64,000 nt of DNA from DT-68 sp965263245 (GCA_965263245.1 CBDHHR010000323.1:15342-79341); one strand, 5' to 3'; counted from the stretch's first letter, positions 11,901 to 27,141 are shown. The notes: a model not told the origin generated them from the sequence alone. A program made the numbers and translations.

Positions 11901-14900
11901 TTCTGTGATTCTATGTTTCTGTCTTTCTATGTTTCTGTGATTCTATGTTTCTATGCTTCTATGTTTCTGTGTTTCTATGATTCTATGATTCTATGTTTCT
12001 GTGATTCTATATTTCTGTGTTTCTATGTTTCTATGCTTCTATGTTTCTGTGTTTCTATGATTCTATGTTTCTGTGTTTCTGTGATTCTATGTTTCTGTGC
12101 TTCTATATTTCTGTGATTCTATGTTTCTGTGTTTCTATGTTTCTGTGTTTCTATGTTTCCGTGTTTCTATGTTTCTGTGATTCCATGTTTCTGTGATTCT
12201 ATGTTTCTATGCTTCTATGTTTCTATGCTTCTATGTTTCTGTGTTTCTATGATTCTATGATTCTATGTTTCTGTGTTTCCATGTTTCTGTGATTCTATGT
12301 TTCTGTGATTCTATGCTTCTGTGTTTCTGTGATTCTATGTTTCTGTGTTTCTATGTTTCTGTCATTCTATGTTTCTGTGTTTCTATGTTTCTATGTTTCC
12401 ATGTTTCTGTGATTCTATGTTTCTATGATTCTATGGTTCTGTGTTTGTGTGATTCTATGTTTCTGTGATTCTATGTTTCTGTGATTCTATGTTTCTGTGA
12501 TTCTATGTTTCTGTGATTCTATGTTTCTATGTTTCTATGTTTCTATGTTTCTGTGTTTCTATGTTTCTGTGATTCTATGCTTCTGTGATTCTATGTTTCT
12601 GTGATTCTATGTTTCTATGTGTGATTCTATGTTTCTGTGTTTCTATGTTTCTCTGTTTCCATGTTTCTATGATTCTATGTTTCTGTGATTCTGTGTTTCT
12701 ATGTTTATGTGTTTCTATGTTTCTATGTTTCTATGTTTCCATGTTTCTGTGATTCTATGTTTCTGTGATTCTATGTTTCTGTGATTCTATGTTTCTGTGA
12801 TTCTATGTTTCTGTAATTCTATGCTTCTGTGATTCTATGTTTCCGTGTTTCTATGTTTCTGTGATTCTATGTTTCTGTGATTCTATGTTTCTATGTTTCT
12901 GTGTTTCTATGTTTCTGTGATTCTATGCTTCTGTGATTCTATGTTTCTGTGTTTCTATGTTTCTGTGATTCTATGTTTCTGTGTTTCTATGTTTCCGTGT
13001 TTCTATGTTTCTGTGATTCTATGTTTCTGTGATTCTATGTTTCTTTGATTCTATGTTTCTGTGATTCTATGTTTCTATATTTCTGTTTCTGTGTTTCTAT
13101 GTTTCTGTGATTCTATGTTTCCATGTTTCTGTGATTCTATGTTTCTTTGATTCTATGCTTCTGTGCTTCTGTGATTCTATGTTTCTGTGATTCTATGTTT
13201 CTGTGATTCTATGTTTCTGTGATTCTATGTTTCTGTGATTCTATGTTTCTGTGTTTCTATGTTTCTATGTTTCTGTGTTTCTGTGATTCTATGTTTCTGT
13301 GATTCTCATGTTTCTGTGTTTCTGTGATTCTATGTTTCTGTGATTCTATGTTTCTGAGTTTCTGTGATTCTATGTTTCTGTGATTCTATGTTTCTGTGAT
13401 TCTATGTTTCTGTGATTCTATATTTCTGTGTTTCTATGTTTCTGTGTTTCCATGTTTCTATGATTCTATGTTTCTGTGATTCTGTGTTTCTATGTTTCTG
13501 TGTTTCTATGTTTGTGTGTTTCTATGTTTCTATGTTTCCATGTTTCTGTGATTCTATGTTTCTGTGATTCTATGCTTCTGTGTTTCTGTGATTCTATGTT
13601 TCTGTGATTCTATGTTTCTGTGTTTCTGTGGTTCTATGTTTCTGTAATTCTATGCTTCTGTGATTCTATGTTTCCGTGTTTCTATGTTTTTGTGATTCTA
13701 TGTTTCTGTGATTCTATGTTTCTATGTTTCTGTGTTTCTATGTTTCTGTGATTCTATGCTTCTGTGATTCTATGTTTCTGTGTTTCTATGTTTCTGTGAT
13801 TCTATGTTTCTGTCTTTCTATGTTTCTGTGATTCTATGTTTCTATGCTTCTATGTTTCTGTGTTTCTATGATTCTATGATTCTATGTTTCTGTGATTCTA
13901 TATTTCTGTGTTTCTATGTTTCTATGCTTCTATGTTTCTGTGTTTGTATGATTCTATGTTTGTGTGTTTCTGTGATTCTATGTTTCTGTGATTCTATATT
14001 TCTGTGATTCTATGTTTCTGTGTTTCTATGTTTCTGTGTTTCTATGTTTCTGTGATTCTATGTTTCTGTGATTCTATGTTTCTGTGTTTCTATGTTTCTG
14101 TGTTTCTATGTTTCCGTGTTTCTATGTTTCTGTGATTCCATGTTTCTGTGATTCTATGTTTCTATGCTTCTATGTTTCTATGCTTCTATGTTTCTGTGTT
14201 TCTATGATTCTATGATTCTATGTTTCTGTGTTTCCATGTTTCTGTGATTCTATGTTTCTGTGATTCTATGCTTCTGTGTTTCTGTGATTCTATGTTTCTG
14301 TGTTTCTATGTTTCTGTCATTCTATGTTTCTGTGTTTCTATGTTTCTATGTTTCCATGTTTCTGTGATTCTATGTTTCTCTGATTCTATGCTTCTGTGTT
14401 TCTGTGATTCTATGTTTCTGTTATTCTATGTTTCTGTGATTCTATGTTTCTGTGAGTTTCTATGTTTCTGTGATTCTATGTTTCTTTGATTCTATATGTT
14501 TGTGTGATTCTATGTTTCTGTGTTTCTATGTTTCTGTGATTCTATGCTTCTGTGATTCTATGTTTCTGTGATTCTATGTTTCTATGTTTGTGTGATTCTA
14601 TGTTTCTGTGTTTCTATGTTTCTCTGTTTTCATGTTTCTATGATTCTATGTTTCTGTGATTCTGTGTTTCTATGTTTCTGTGTTTCTATGTTTCTATGTT
14701 TCTATGTTTCCATGTTTCTGTGATTCTATGTTTCTGTGATTCTATGTTTCTGTGATTCTATGTTTCTGTGATTCTATGTTTCTGTAATTCTATGCTTCTG
14801 TGATTCTATGTTTCCGTGTTTCTATGTTTCTGTGATTCTATGTTTCTGTGATTCTATGTTTCTATGTTTCTGTGTTTCTATGTTTCTGTGATTCTATGCT

Positions 14901-14989
14901 TCTGTGATTCTATGTTTCTGTGTTTCTATGTTTCTGTGATTCTATGTTTCTGTGTTTCTATATTTCTGTGATTCTATGTTTCTGTGATT

Positions 14990-17470
14990 CTATGTTTCTA
15001 TGATTCTATGTTTCTGTTATTCTATGTTTCTATATTTCTGTGTTTCTATGTTTCTGTCAGTTTCTATGTTTCTGTGATTCTATGTTTCTGTGATTCTATG
15101 TTTCTGTGATTTTATGTTTCTGTGTTTCTATGTTTCTATGCTTCTATGTTTCTTTCCTTCTATGTTTCTGTGTTTCTATGATTCTATGTTTCTGTGTTTC
15201 TGTGATTCTATGTTTCTGTGTTTCTATGTTTCTATGTTTCTATGCTTCTATGTTTCTGTGTTTCTATGATTCTATGATTCTATGTTTCCGTATTTCTATG
15301 TTTCCGTGTTTCCATGTTTCTGTGATTCTATGTTTCTGTGTTTCTATGTTTCTATGCTTCTATGTTTCTGTGTTTCTATGATTCTATGATTCTATGTTTC
15401 TGTGTTTCTGTGATTCTATGTTTCTGTGTTTCTATGTTTCTATGCTTCTATGTTTCTGCGTTTCTATGATTCTATGAATCTATGTTTCTGTGTTTCTGTG
15501 ATTCTATGTTTCTGTGATTCTATATTTCTGTGATTCTATGTTTCTGTGTTTCTATGTTTCTGAGTTTCTATGTTTCTGTGATTCTATGTTTCTGTGATTC
15601 TATGTTTCTGTGTTTCTATGTTTCTGTGTTTCTATGTTTCTGTGATTCTATGTTTCTGTGATTCTATGTTTCTGTGTTTCTATGTTTCTATGCTTCTATG
15701 TTTCTGTGTTTCTATGATTCTATGTTTCTGTGTTTCCGTGATTCTATGTTTCTGTGATTCTATGTTTCTGTGATTCTATGATTCTGTGTTTCTATGTTTC
15801 TGTGATTCTATGTTTCTGTGATTCTATGTTTCTGAGATTCTATGTTTCTGTGATTCTATGTTTCTATGTTTCTGTGTTTCTATGTTTCTGTGATTCTATG
15901 TTTCTGTGATTCTATGTTTCTATGTTTCTATGTTTCTATGCTTCTATGTTTCTATGCTTCTATGTTTCTGTGTTTCTATGATTCTATGATTCTATGTTTC
16001 TGTGTTTCTGTGATTCTATGTTTCTGTGTTTCTATGTTTCTATGCTTCTATGTTTCTTTGCTTCTATGTTTCTGTGTTTCTATGATTCTATGTTTCTGTG
16101 TTTCTGTGATTCTATGTTTCTGTGATTCTATGTTTCTGTGATTCTATGATTCTGTGTTTCTATGTTTCTGTGATTCTATGTTTCTGTGTTTCTATGTTTC
16201 TGTGATTCTATGTTTCTATGTTTCTGTGTTCTATGTTTCTGTGATTCTATGTTTCTGTGATTCTATGTTTCTGTGATTCTATGTTTCTGTGATTCTATGT
16301 TTCTATGATTCTATGTTTCTGTGATTCTATGTTTCTGTGTTTCTATGTTTCTATGTTTCCATGTTTCTGTGATTCTATGTTTCTGTGATTCTATGCTTCT
16401 GTGTTTCTGTGATTCTATGTTTCTGTGATTCTATGTTTCTGAGTTTCTGTGATTCTATGTTTCTGTGTTTCTATGTTTCTATGTTTCTATGCTTCTATGT
16501 TTCTGTGTTTCTATGATTCTATGATTCTGTGTTTCCGTATTTCTATGTTTCCGTGTTTCCATGTTTCTGTGATTCTATGTTTCTGTGTTTCTATGTTTCT
16601 ATGCTTCTATGTTTCTGTGTTTCTATGATTCTATGATTCTATGTTTCTGTGTTTCTGTGATTCTATGTTTCTGTGTTTCTATGTTTCTATGCTTCTATGT
16701 TTCTGCGTTTCTATGATTCTATGAATCTATGTTTCTGTGTTTCTGTGATTCTATGTTTCTGTGATTCTATATTTCTGTGATTCTATGTTTCTGTGTTTCT
16801 ATGTTTCTGTGTTTCTATGTTTCTGTGATTCTATGTTTCTGTGATTCTATGTTTCTGTGTTTCTATGTTTCTGTGTTTCTATGTTTCTGTGATTCTATGT
16901 TTCTGTGATTCTATGTTTCTGTGTTTCTATGTTTCTATGCTTCTATGTTTCTGTGTTTCTATGATTCTATGTTTCTGTGTTTCCGTGATTCTATGTTTCT
17001 GTGATTCTATGTTTCTGTGATTCTATGATTCTGTGTTTCTATGTTTCTGTGATTCTATGTTTCTGTGATTCTATGTTTCTGAGATTCTATGTTTCTGTGA
17101 TTCTATGTTTCTATGTTTCTGTGTTTCTATGTTTCTGTGATTCTATGTTTCTGTGATTCTATGTTTCTATGTTTCTATGCTTCTATGTTTCTATGCTTCT
17201 ATGTTTCTGTGTTTCTATGATTCTATGATTCTATGTTTCTGTGTTTCTGTGATTCTATGTTTCTGTGTTTCTATGTTTCTATGCTTCTATGTTTCTTTGC
17301 TTCTATGTTTCTGTGTTTCTATGATTCTATGTTTCTGTGTTTCTGTGATTCTATGTTTCTGTGATTCTATGTTTCTGTGATTCTATGATTCTGTGTTTGT
17401 ATGTTTCTGTGATTCTATGTTTCTGTGATTCTATGTTTCTGTGATTCTATGTTTCTATGTTTCTGTGTTC
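14990..17470 (+). repeat. 1.24-kb direct duplication inside the satellite
   Basis: Markers at 15285-15310 (tttccgtatttctatg followed by tttccgtgtttcc), the octamer atgaatct near 15476 and the ttctgagattc near 15833 recur near 16531, 16723 and 17080. The offset is 1239-1247 bp, the difference being one octamer. The two copies are adjacent, giving about 2.5 kb of duplicated satellite. Confidence 0.75.
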
Positions 17471-20400
17471 TATGTTTCTGTGATTCTATGTTTCTGTGAT
17501 TCTATGTTTCTGTGATTCTATGTTTCTGTGATTCTATGTTTCTGTGATTCTATGTTTCTGTGATTCTATGTTTCTGTGTTTCTATGTTTCTATGTTTACA
17601 TGTTTCTGTGATTCTATGTTTCTGTGATTCTATGCTTCTGTGTTTCTGTGATTCTATGTTTCTGTGATTCTATGTTTCTGAGTTTCTGTGATTCTATGTT
17701 TCTGTGATTCTATGTTTCTGTGATTCTATGTTTCTGTGATTCTATGTTTCTGTGTTTCTGTGATTCTATGTTTCTGTGATTCTTTGTTTCTGTGATTCTA
17801 TGATTCTGTGTTTCTATGTTTCTGTGATTCTATGTTTCCGTGATTCTATGTTTCTGTGATTCTATGTTTCTGTGATTCTATGTTTCTATGTTTCTGTGTT
17901 TCTATGTTTCTGTGATTCTATGTTTCTGTGATTCTATGTTTCTATGCATCTATGTTTCTATGCTTCTATGTTTCTATGCTTCTATGTTTCTGTGTTTCTA
18001 TGATTCTATGATTCTATGTTTCTGTGTTTCTGTGATTCTATGTTTCTGTGTTTCTGTGATTCTATGTTTCTGTGATTCTATGTTTCTGTGTTTCTATGTT
18101 TCTATGCTTCTATGTTTCTTTGCTTCTATGTTTCTGTGTTTCTATGATTCTATGTTTCTGTGTTTCTGTGATTCTATGTTTCTGTGATTCTATGTTTCTG
18201 TGATTCTATGATTCTGTGTTTCTATGTTTCTGTGATTCTATGTTTCTGTGATTCTATGTTTCTGTGATTCTATGTTTCTATGTTTCTGTGTTCTATGTTT
18301 CTGTGATTCTATGTTTCTGTGATTCTATGTTTCTGTGATTCTATGTTTCTGTGATTCTATGTTTCTGTGATTCTATGTTTCTGTGATTCTATGTTTCTGT
18401 GTTTCTATGTTTCTATGTTTCCATGTTTCTGTGATTCTTTGTTTCTGTGATTCTATGCTTCTGTGTTTCTGTGATTCTATGTTTCTGTGATTCTATGTTT
18501 CTGAGTTTCTGTGATTCTATGTTTCTGTGATTCTATGTTTCTTTGATTCTATGTTTCTGTGATTCTATGTTTCTGTGTTTCTATGTTTCTGTGTTTCCAT
18601 GTTTCTATGATTCTATGTTTCTGTGATTCTGTGTTTCTATGTTTCTGTGTTTCTATGTTTCTGTGTTTCTATGTTTCTATGTTTCCATGTTTCTGTGATT
18701 CTATGTTTCTGTGATTCTATGCTTCTGTGTTTCTGTGATTCTATGTTTCTGTGATTCTATGTTTCTGTGTTTCTGTGATTCTATGTTTCTGTAATTCTAT
18801 GCTTCTGTGATTCTATGTTTCCGTGTTTCTATGTTTTTGTGATTCTATGTTTCTGTGATTCTATGTTTCTATGTTTCTGTGTTTCTATGTTTCTGTGATT
18901 CTATGCTTCTGTGATTCTCTGTTTCTGTGTTTCTATGTTTCTGTGATTCTATGTTTCTGTCTTTCTATGTTTCTGTGATTCTATGTTTCTATGCTTCTAT
19001 GTTTCTGTGTTTCTATGATTCTATGATTCTATGTTTCTGTGATTCTATATTTCTGTGTTTCTATGTTTCTATGCTTCTATGTTTCTGTGTTTCTATGATT
19101 CTATGTTTCTGTGTTTCTGTGATTCTATGTTTCTGTGATTCTATATTTCTGTGATTCTATGTTTCTGTGTTTCTATGTTTCTGTGTTTCTATGTTTCTGT
19201 GATTCTATGTTTCTGTGATTCTATGTTTCTGTGTTTCTATGTTTCTGTGTTTCTATGTTTCCGTGTTTCTATGTTTCTGTGATTCCATGTTTCTGTGATT
19301 CTATGTTTCTATGCTTCTATGTTTCTATGCTTCTATGTTTCTGTGTTTCTATGATTCTATGATTCTATGTTTCTGTGTTTCCATGTTTCTGTGATTCTAT
19401 GTTTCTGTGATTCTATGCTTCTGTGTTTCTGTGATTCTATGTTTCTGTGTTTCTATGTTTCTGTCATTCTATGTTTCTGTGTTTCTATGTTTCTATGTTT
19501 CCATGTTTCTGTGATTCTATGTTTCTATGATTCTATGCTTCTGTGTTTCTGTGATTCTATGTTTCTGTTATTCTATGTTTCTGTGATTCTATGTTTCTGT
19601 CAGTTTCTATGTTTCTGTGATTCTATGTTTCTGTGATTCTATATGTTTGTGTGATTCTATGTTTCTGTGTTTCTATGTTTCTGTGATTCTATGCTTCTGT
19701 GATTCTATGTTTCTGTGATTCTATGTTTCTATGTTTGGGTGATTCTATGTTTCTGTGTTTCTATGTTTCTCTGTTTCCATGTTTCTATGATTCTATGTTT
19801 CTGTGATTCTGTGTTTCTATGTTTCTGTGTTTCTATGTTTCTATGTTTCTATGTTTCCATGTTTCTGTGATTCTATGTTTCTGTGATTCTATGTTTCTGT
19901 CATTCTATGTTTCTGTGATTCTATGTTTCTGTAATTCTATGCTTCTGTGATTCTATGTTTCCGTGTTTCTATGTTTCTGTGATTCTATGTTTCTGTGATT
20001 CTATGTTTCTATGTTTCTGTGTTTCTATGTTTCTGTGATTCTATGCTTCTGTGATTCTATGTTTCTGTGTTTCTATGTTTCTGTGATTCTATGTTTCTGT
20101 GTTTCTATATTTCTGTGATTCTATGTTTCTGTGATTCTATGTTTCTGTGATTCTATGTTTCTGTTATTCTATGTTTCTATATTTCTGTGTTTCTATGTTT
20201 CTGTCAGTTTCTATGTTTCTTTGATTCTATGTTTCTGTGATTCTATATGTTTGTGTGATTCTATGTTTCTGTGTTTCTATGTTTCTGTGATTCTATGCTT
20301 CTGTGATTCTATGTTTCTGTGTTTCTATGTTTCTGTGATTCTATGTTTCTGTGTTTCTGTGTTTCTATGTTTCTGTGTTTCTATGTTTCTGCGTTTCCAT

Positions 20401-23400
20401 GTTTCTGTGTTTCCATTTTTCTGTAATTCTATGTTTCTGTGATTCTATGCTTCTGTGTTTCTTTGTTTCTATGTTTCTGTGATTCTATGTTTCTGTGATT
20501 CTATGTTTCCGTGTTTCTATGTTTCTGTGATTCTATGTTTCTGTGATTCTATGTTTCTTTGATTCTATGTTTCTGTGATTCTATGTTTCTATATTTCTGT
20601 TTCTGTGTTTCTATGTTTCTGTGATTCTATGTTTCCATGTTTCTGTGATTCTATGTTTCTTTGATCCTATGCTTCTGTGCTTCTGTGATTCTATGTTTCT
20701 GTGATTCTATGTTTCTGTGATTCTATGTTTCTGTGATTCTATGTTTCTGTGATTCTATGTTTCTATATTTCTGTGTTTCTATGTTTCTGTCAGTTTCTAT
20801 GTTTCTGTGATTCTATGTTTCTGTGATTCTAGATGTTTGTGTGATTCTATGTTTCTGTATTTCTATGTTTCTGTGATTCTATGCTTCTGTGATTCTATGT
20901 TTCTGTGTTTCTATGTTTCTGTGATTCTATGTTTCTGTGTTTCTGTGTTTCTATGTTTCTGTGTTTCTATGTTTCTGTGTTTCTATGTTTCTGCGTTTCC
21001 ATGTTTCTGTGTTTCTGTGTTTCCATTTTTCTGTAATTCTATGTTTCTGTGATTCTATGCTTCTGTGTTTCTGTCTTTCTTTGTTTCTGTGTTTCTATGT
21101 TTCTGTCATTCTATGTTTCTGTGTTTCTATGATTCTATTTCTATGTTTCTGTGATTCTATGTTTCCGTGATTCTATGTTTCTGTGATTCTATGTTTCTAT
21201 ATTTCTGTGTTTCTGTGTTTCTATGTTTCTGTGATTCTATGTTTCTATGTTTCTGTGATTCTATGTTTCTGAGTTTCTGTGATTCTATGTTTCTGTGATT
21301 CTATGTTTCTGTGATTCTATGTTTCTATGCTTCTATGTTTCTATGCTTCTATGTTTCTATGCTTCTATGTTTCTGTGTTTCTATGATTCTATGATTCTAT
21401 GTTTCTGTGTTTCTGTGATTCTATGTTTCTGTGTTTCTGTGATTCTATGTTTCTGTGATTCTATGTTTCTGTGTTTCTATGTTTCTATGCTTCTATGTTT
21501 CTTTGCTTCTATGTTTCTGTGTTTCTATGATTCTATGTTTCTGTGTTTCTGTGATTCTATGTTTCTGTGATTCTATGTTTCTGTGATTCTATGATTCTGT
21601 GTTTCTATGTTTCTGTGATTCTATGTTTCTGTGATTCTATGTTTCTGTGATTCTATGTTTCTATGTTTCTGTGTTCTATGTTTCTGTGATTCTATGTTTC
21701 TGTGATTCTATGTTTCTGTGATTCTATGTTTCTGTGATTCTATGTTTCTGTGATTCTATGTTTCTGTGATTCTATGTTTCTGTGTTTCTATGTTTCTATG
21801 TTTCTGTGTTTCTGTGATTCTATGTTTCTGTGATTCTCATGTTTCTGTGTTTCTGTGATTCTATGTTTCTGTGATTCTATGTTTCTGAGTTTCTGTGATT
21901 CTATGTTTCTGTGATTCTATGTTTCTGTGATTCTATGTTTCTGTGATTCTATATTTCTGTGTTTCTATGTTTCTGTGTTTCCATGTTTCTATGATTCTAT
22001 GTTTCTGTGATTCTGTGTTTCTATGTTTCTGTGTTTCTATGTTTGTGTGTTTCTATGTTTCTATGTTTCCATGTTTCTGTGATTCTATGTTTCTGTGATT
22101 CTATGCTTCTGTGTTTCTGTGATTCTATGTTTCTGTGATTCTATGTTTCTGTGTTTCTGTGATTCTATGTTTCTGTAATTCTATGCTTCTGTGATTCTAT
22201 GTTTCCGTGTTTCTATGTTTTTGTGATTCTATGTTTCTGTGATTCTATGTTTCTATGTTTCTGTGTTTCTATGTTTCTGTGATTCTATGCTTCTGTGATT
22301 CTATGTTTCTGTGTTTCTATGTTTCTGTGATTCTATGTTTCTGTCTTTCTATGTTTCTGTGATTCTATGTTTCTATGCTTCTATGTTTCTGTGTTTCTAT
22401 GATTCTATGATTCTATGTTTCTGTGTTTCTGTGATTCTATGTTTCTGTGATTCTATATTTCTGTGATTCTATGTTTCTGTGTTTCTATGTTTCTGTGTTT
22501 CTATGTTTCTGTGTTTCTATGTTTCTATGCTTCTATGTTTCTGTGTTTCTATGATTCTATGTTTCTGTGTTTCTGTGATTCTATGTTTCTGTGATTCTAT
22601 ATTTCTGTGATTCTATGTTTCTGTGTTTCTATGTTTCTGTGTTTCTATGTTTCTGTGATTCTATGTTTCTGTGATTCTATGTTTCTGTGTTTCTATGTTT
22701 CTGTGTTTCTATGTTTCCGTGTTTCTATGTTTCTGTGATTCCATGTTTCTGTGATTCTATGTTTCTATGCTTCTATGTTTCTATGCTTCTATGTTTCTGT
22801 GTTTCTATGATTCTATGATTCTATGTTTCTGTGTTTCCATGTTTCTGTGATTCTATGTTTCTGTGATTCTATGCTTCTGTGTTTCTGTGATTCTATGTTT
22901 CTGTGTTCCTATGTTTCTGTCATTCTATGTTTCTGTGTTTCTATGTTTCTATGTTTCCATGTTTCTGTGATTCTATGTTTCTATGATTCTATGGTTCTGT
23001 GTTTCTGTGATTCTATGTTTCTGTGATTCTATGTTTCTATGATTCTATGTTTCTGTGATTCTATGTTTCTGTGATTCTATGTTTCTATGTTTCTATGTTT
23101 CTGTGTTTCTATGTTTCTGTGATTCTATGCTTCTGTGATTCTATGTTTCTGTGATTCTATGTTTCTATGTTTCTGTGATTCTATGTTTCTGTGTTTCTAT
23201 GTTTCTCTGTTTCCATGTTTCTATGATTCTATGTTTCTGTGATTCTGTGTTTCTATGTTTCTGTGTTTCTATGTTTCTATGTTTCTATGTTTCCATGTTT
23301 CTGTGATTCTATGTTTCTGTGATTCTATGTTTCTGTGATTCTATGTTTCTGTGATTCTATGTTTCTGTAATTCTATGCTTCTGTGATTCTATGTTTCCGT

Positions 23401-26400
23401 GTTTCTATGTTTCTGTGATTCTATGTTTCTGTGATTCTATGTTTCTATGTTTCTGTGTTTCTATGTTTCTGTGATTCTATGTTTCTGTGATTCTATGTTT
23501 CTGTGTTTCTATGTTTCTGTGATTCTATGTTTCTGTGTTTCTATGTTTCCGTGTTTCTATGTTTCTGTGATTCTATGTTTCTGTGATTCTATGTTTCTTT
23601 GATTCTATGTTTCTGTGATTCTATGTTTCTATATTTCTGTTTCTGTGTTTCTATGTTTCTGTGATTCTATGTTTCCATGTTTCTGTGATTCTATGTTTCT
23701 TTGATTCTATGCTTCTGTGCTTCTGTGATTCTATGTTTCTGTGATTCTATGTTTCTGTGATTCTATGTTTCTGTGATTCTATGTTTCTGTGATTCTATGT
23801 TTCTATATTTCTGTGTTTCTATGTTTCTGTCAGTTTCTATGTTTCTGTGATTCTATGTTTCTGTGATTCTATATGTTTGTGTGATTCTATGTTTCTGTGT
23901 TTCTATGTTTCTGTGATTCTATGCTTCTGTGATTCTATGTTTCTGTGTTTCTATGTTTCTGTGATTCTATGTTTCTGTGTTTCTGTGTTTCTATGTTTCT
24001 GTGTTTCTATGTTTCTGTGTTTCTATGTTTCTGCGTTTCCATGTTTCTGTGTTTCTGTGTTTCCATTTTTCTGTAATTCTATGTTTCTGTGATTCTATGC
24101 TTCTGTGTTTCTGTCTTTCTTTGTTTCTGTGTTTCTATGTTTCTGTCATTCTATGTTTCTGTGTTTCTATGATTCTATTTCTATGTTTCTGTGATTCTAT
24201 GTTTCTGTGATTCTATGTTTCTGTGATTCTATGTTTCTATATTTCTGTGTTTCTGTGTTTCTGTGTTTCTATGTTTCTGTGATTCTATGTTTCCATGTTT
24301 CTGTGATTCTATGTTTCTGAGTTTCTGTGATTCTATGTTTCTGTGATTCTATGTTTCTGTGATTCTATGTTTCTATGCTTCTATGTTTCTATGCTTCTAT
24401 GTTTCTATGCTTCTATGTTTCTGTGTTTCTATGATTCTATGATTCTATGTTTCTGTGTTTCTGTGATTCTATGTTTCTGTGTTTCTGTGATTCTATGTTT
24501 CTGTGATTCTATGTTTCTGTGTTTCTATGTTTCTATGCTTCTATGTTTCTTTGCTTCTATGTTTCTGTGTTTCTATGATTCTATGTTTCTGTGTTTCTGT
24601 GATTCTATGTTTCTGTGATTCTATGTTTCTGTGATTCTATGATTCTGTGTTTCTATGTTTCTGTGATTCTATGTTTCTGTGATTCTATGTTTCTGTGATT
24701 CTATGTTTCTATGTTTCTGTGTTCTATGTTTCTGTGATTCTATGTTTCTGTGATTCTATGTTTCTGTGATTCTATGTTTCTGTGATTCTATGTTTCTGTG
24801 ATTCTATGTTTCTGTGATTCTATGTTTCTGTGTTTCTATGTTTCTATGTTTCCATGTTTCTGTGATTCTTTGTTTCTGTGATTCTATGCTTCTGTGTTTC
24901 TGTGATTCTATGTTTCTGTGATTCTATGTTTCTGAGTTTCTGTGATTCTATGTTTCTGTGATTCTATGTTTCTTTGATTCTATGTTTCTGTGATTCTATG
25001 TTTCTGTGTTTCTATGTTTCTGTGTTTCCATGTTTCTATGATTCTATGTTTCTGTGATTCTGTGTTTCTATGTTTCTGTGTTTCTATGTTTCTGTGTTTC
25101 TATGTTTCTATGTTTCCATGTTTCTGTGATTCTATGTTTCTGTGATTCTATGCTTCTGTGTTTCTGTGATTCTATGTTTCTGTGATTCTATGTTTCTGTG
25201 TTTCTGTGATTCTATGTTTCTGTAATTCTATGCTTCTGTGATTCTATGTTTCCGTGTTTCTATGTTTTTGTGATTCTATGTTTCTGTGATTCTATGTTTC
25301 TATGTTTCTGTGTTTCTATGTTTCTGTGATTCTATGCTTCTGTGATTCTCTGTTTCTGTGTTTCTATGTTTCTGTGATTCTATATTTCTGTGTTTCTATG
25401 TTTCTATGCTTCTATGTTTCTGTGTTTCTATGATTCTATGTTTCTCTGTTTCTGTGATTCTATGTTTCTGTGATTCTATATTTCTGTGATTCTATGTTTC
25501 TGTGTTTCTATGTTTCTGTGTTTCTATGTTTCTGTGATTCTATGTTTCTGTGATTCTATGTTTCTGTGTTTCTATGTTTCTGTGTTTCTATGTTTCCGTG
25601 TTTCTATGTTTCTGTGATTCCATGTTTCTGTGATTCTATGTTTCTATGCTTCTATGTTTCTATGCTTCTATGTTTCTGTGTTTCTATGATTCTATGATTC
25701 TATGTTTCTGTGTTTCCATGTTTCTGTGATTCTATGTTTCTGTGATTCTATGCTTCTGTGTTTCTGTGATTCTATGTTTCTGTGTTTCTATGTTTCTGTC
25801 ATTCTATGTTTCTGTGTTTCTATGTTTCTATGTTTCCATGTTTCTGTGATTCTATGTTTCTATGATTCTATGCTTCTGTGTTTCTGTGATTCTATGTTTC
25901 TGTTATTCTATGTTTCTGTGATTCTATGTTTCTGTCAGTTTCTATGTTTCTGTGATTCTATGTTTCTGTGATTCTATATGTTTGTGTGATTCTATGTTTC
26001 TGTGTTTCTATGTTTCTGTGATTCTATGCTTCTGTGATTCTATGTTTCTGTGATTCTATGTTTCTATGTTTGGGTGATTCTATGTTTCTGTGTTTCTATG
26101 TTTCTCTGTTTCCATGTTTCTATGATTCTATGTTTCTGTGATTCTGTGTTTCTATGTTTCTGTGTTTCTATGTTTCTATGTTTCTATGTTTCCATGTTTC
26201 TGTGATTCTATGTTTCTGTGATTCTATGTTTCTGTCATTCTATGTTTCTGTGATTCTATGTTTCTGTAATTCTATGCTTCTGTGATTCTATGTTTCCGTG
26301 TTTCTATGTTTCTGTGATTCTATGTTTCTGTGATTCTATGTTTCTATGTTTCTGTGTTTCTATGTTTCTGTGATTCTATGCTTCTGTGATTCTATGTTTC

Positions 26401-27141
26401 TGTGTTTCTATGTTTCTGTGATTCTATGTTTCTGTGTTTCTATATTTCTGTGATTCTATGTTTCTGTGATTCTATGTTTCTGTGATTCTATGTTTCTGTT
26501 ATTCTATGTTTCTATATTTCTGTGTTTCTATGTTTCTGTCAGTTTCTATGTTTCTTTGATTCTATGTTTCTGTGATTCTATATGTTTGTGTGATTCTATG
26601 TTTCTGTGTTTCTATGTTTCTGTGATTCTATGCTTCTGTGATTCTATGTTTCTGTGTTTCTATGTTTCTGTGATTCTATGTTTCTGTGTTTCTGTGTTTC
26701 TATGTTTCTGTGTTTCTATGTTTCTGCGTTTCCATGTTTCTGTGTTTGCATTTTTCTGTAATTCTATGTTTCTGTGATTCTATGCTTCTGTGTTTCTTTG
26801 TTTCTATGTTTCTGTGATTCTATGTTTCTGTGATTCTATGTTTCCGTGTTTCTATGTTTCTGTGATTCTATGTTTCTGTGATTCTATGTTTCTTTGATTC
26901 TATGTTTCTGTGATTCTATGTTTCTATATTTCTGTTTCTGTGTTTCTATGTTTCTGTGATTCTATGTTTCCATGTTTCTGTGATTCTATGTTTCTTTGAT
27001 CCTATGCTTCTGTGCTTCTGTGATTCTATGTTTCTGTGATTCTATGTTTCTGTGATTCTATGTTTCTGTGATTCTATGTTTCTGTGATTCTATGTTTCTA
27101 TATTTCTGTGTTTCTATGTTTCTGTCAGTTTCTATGTTTCT

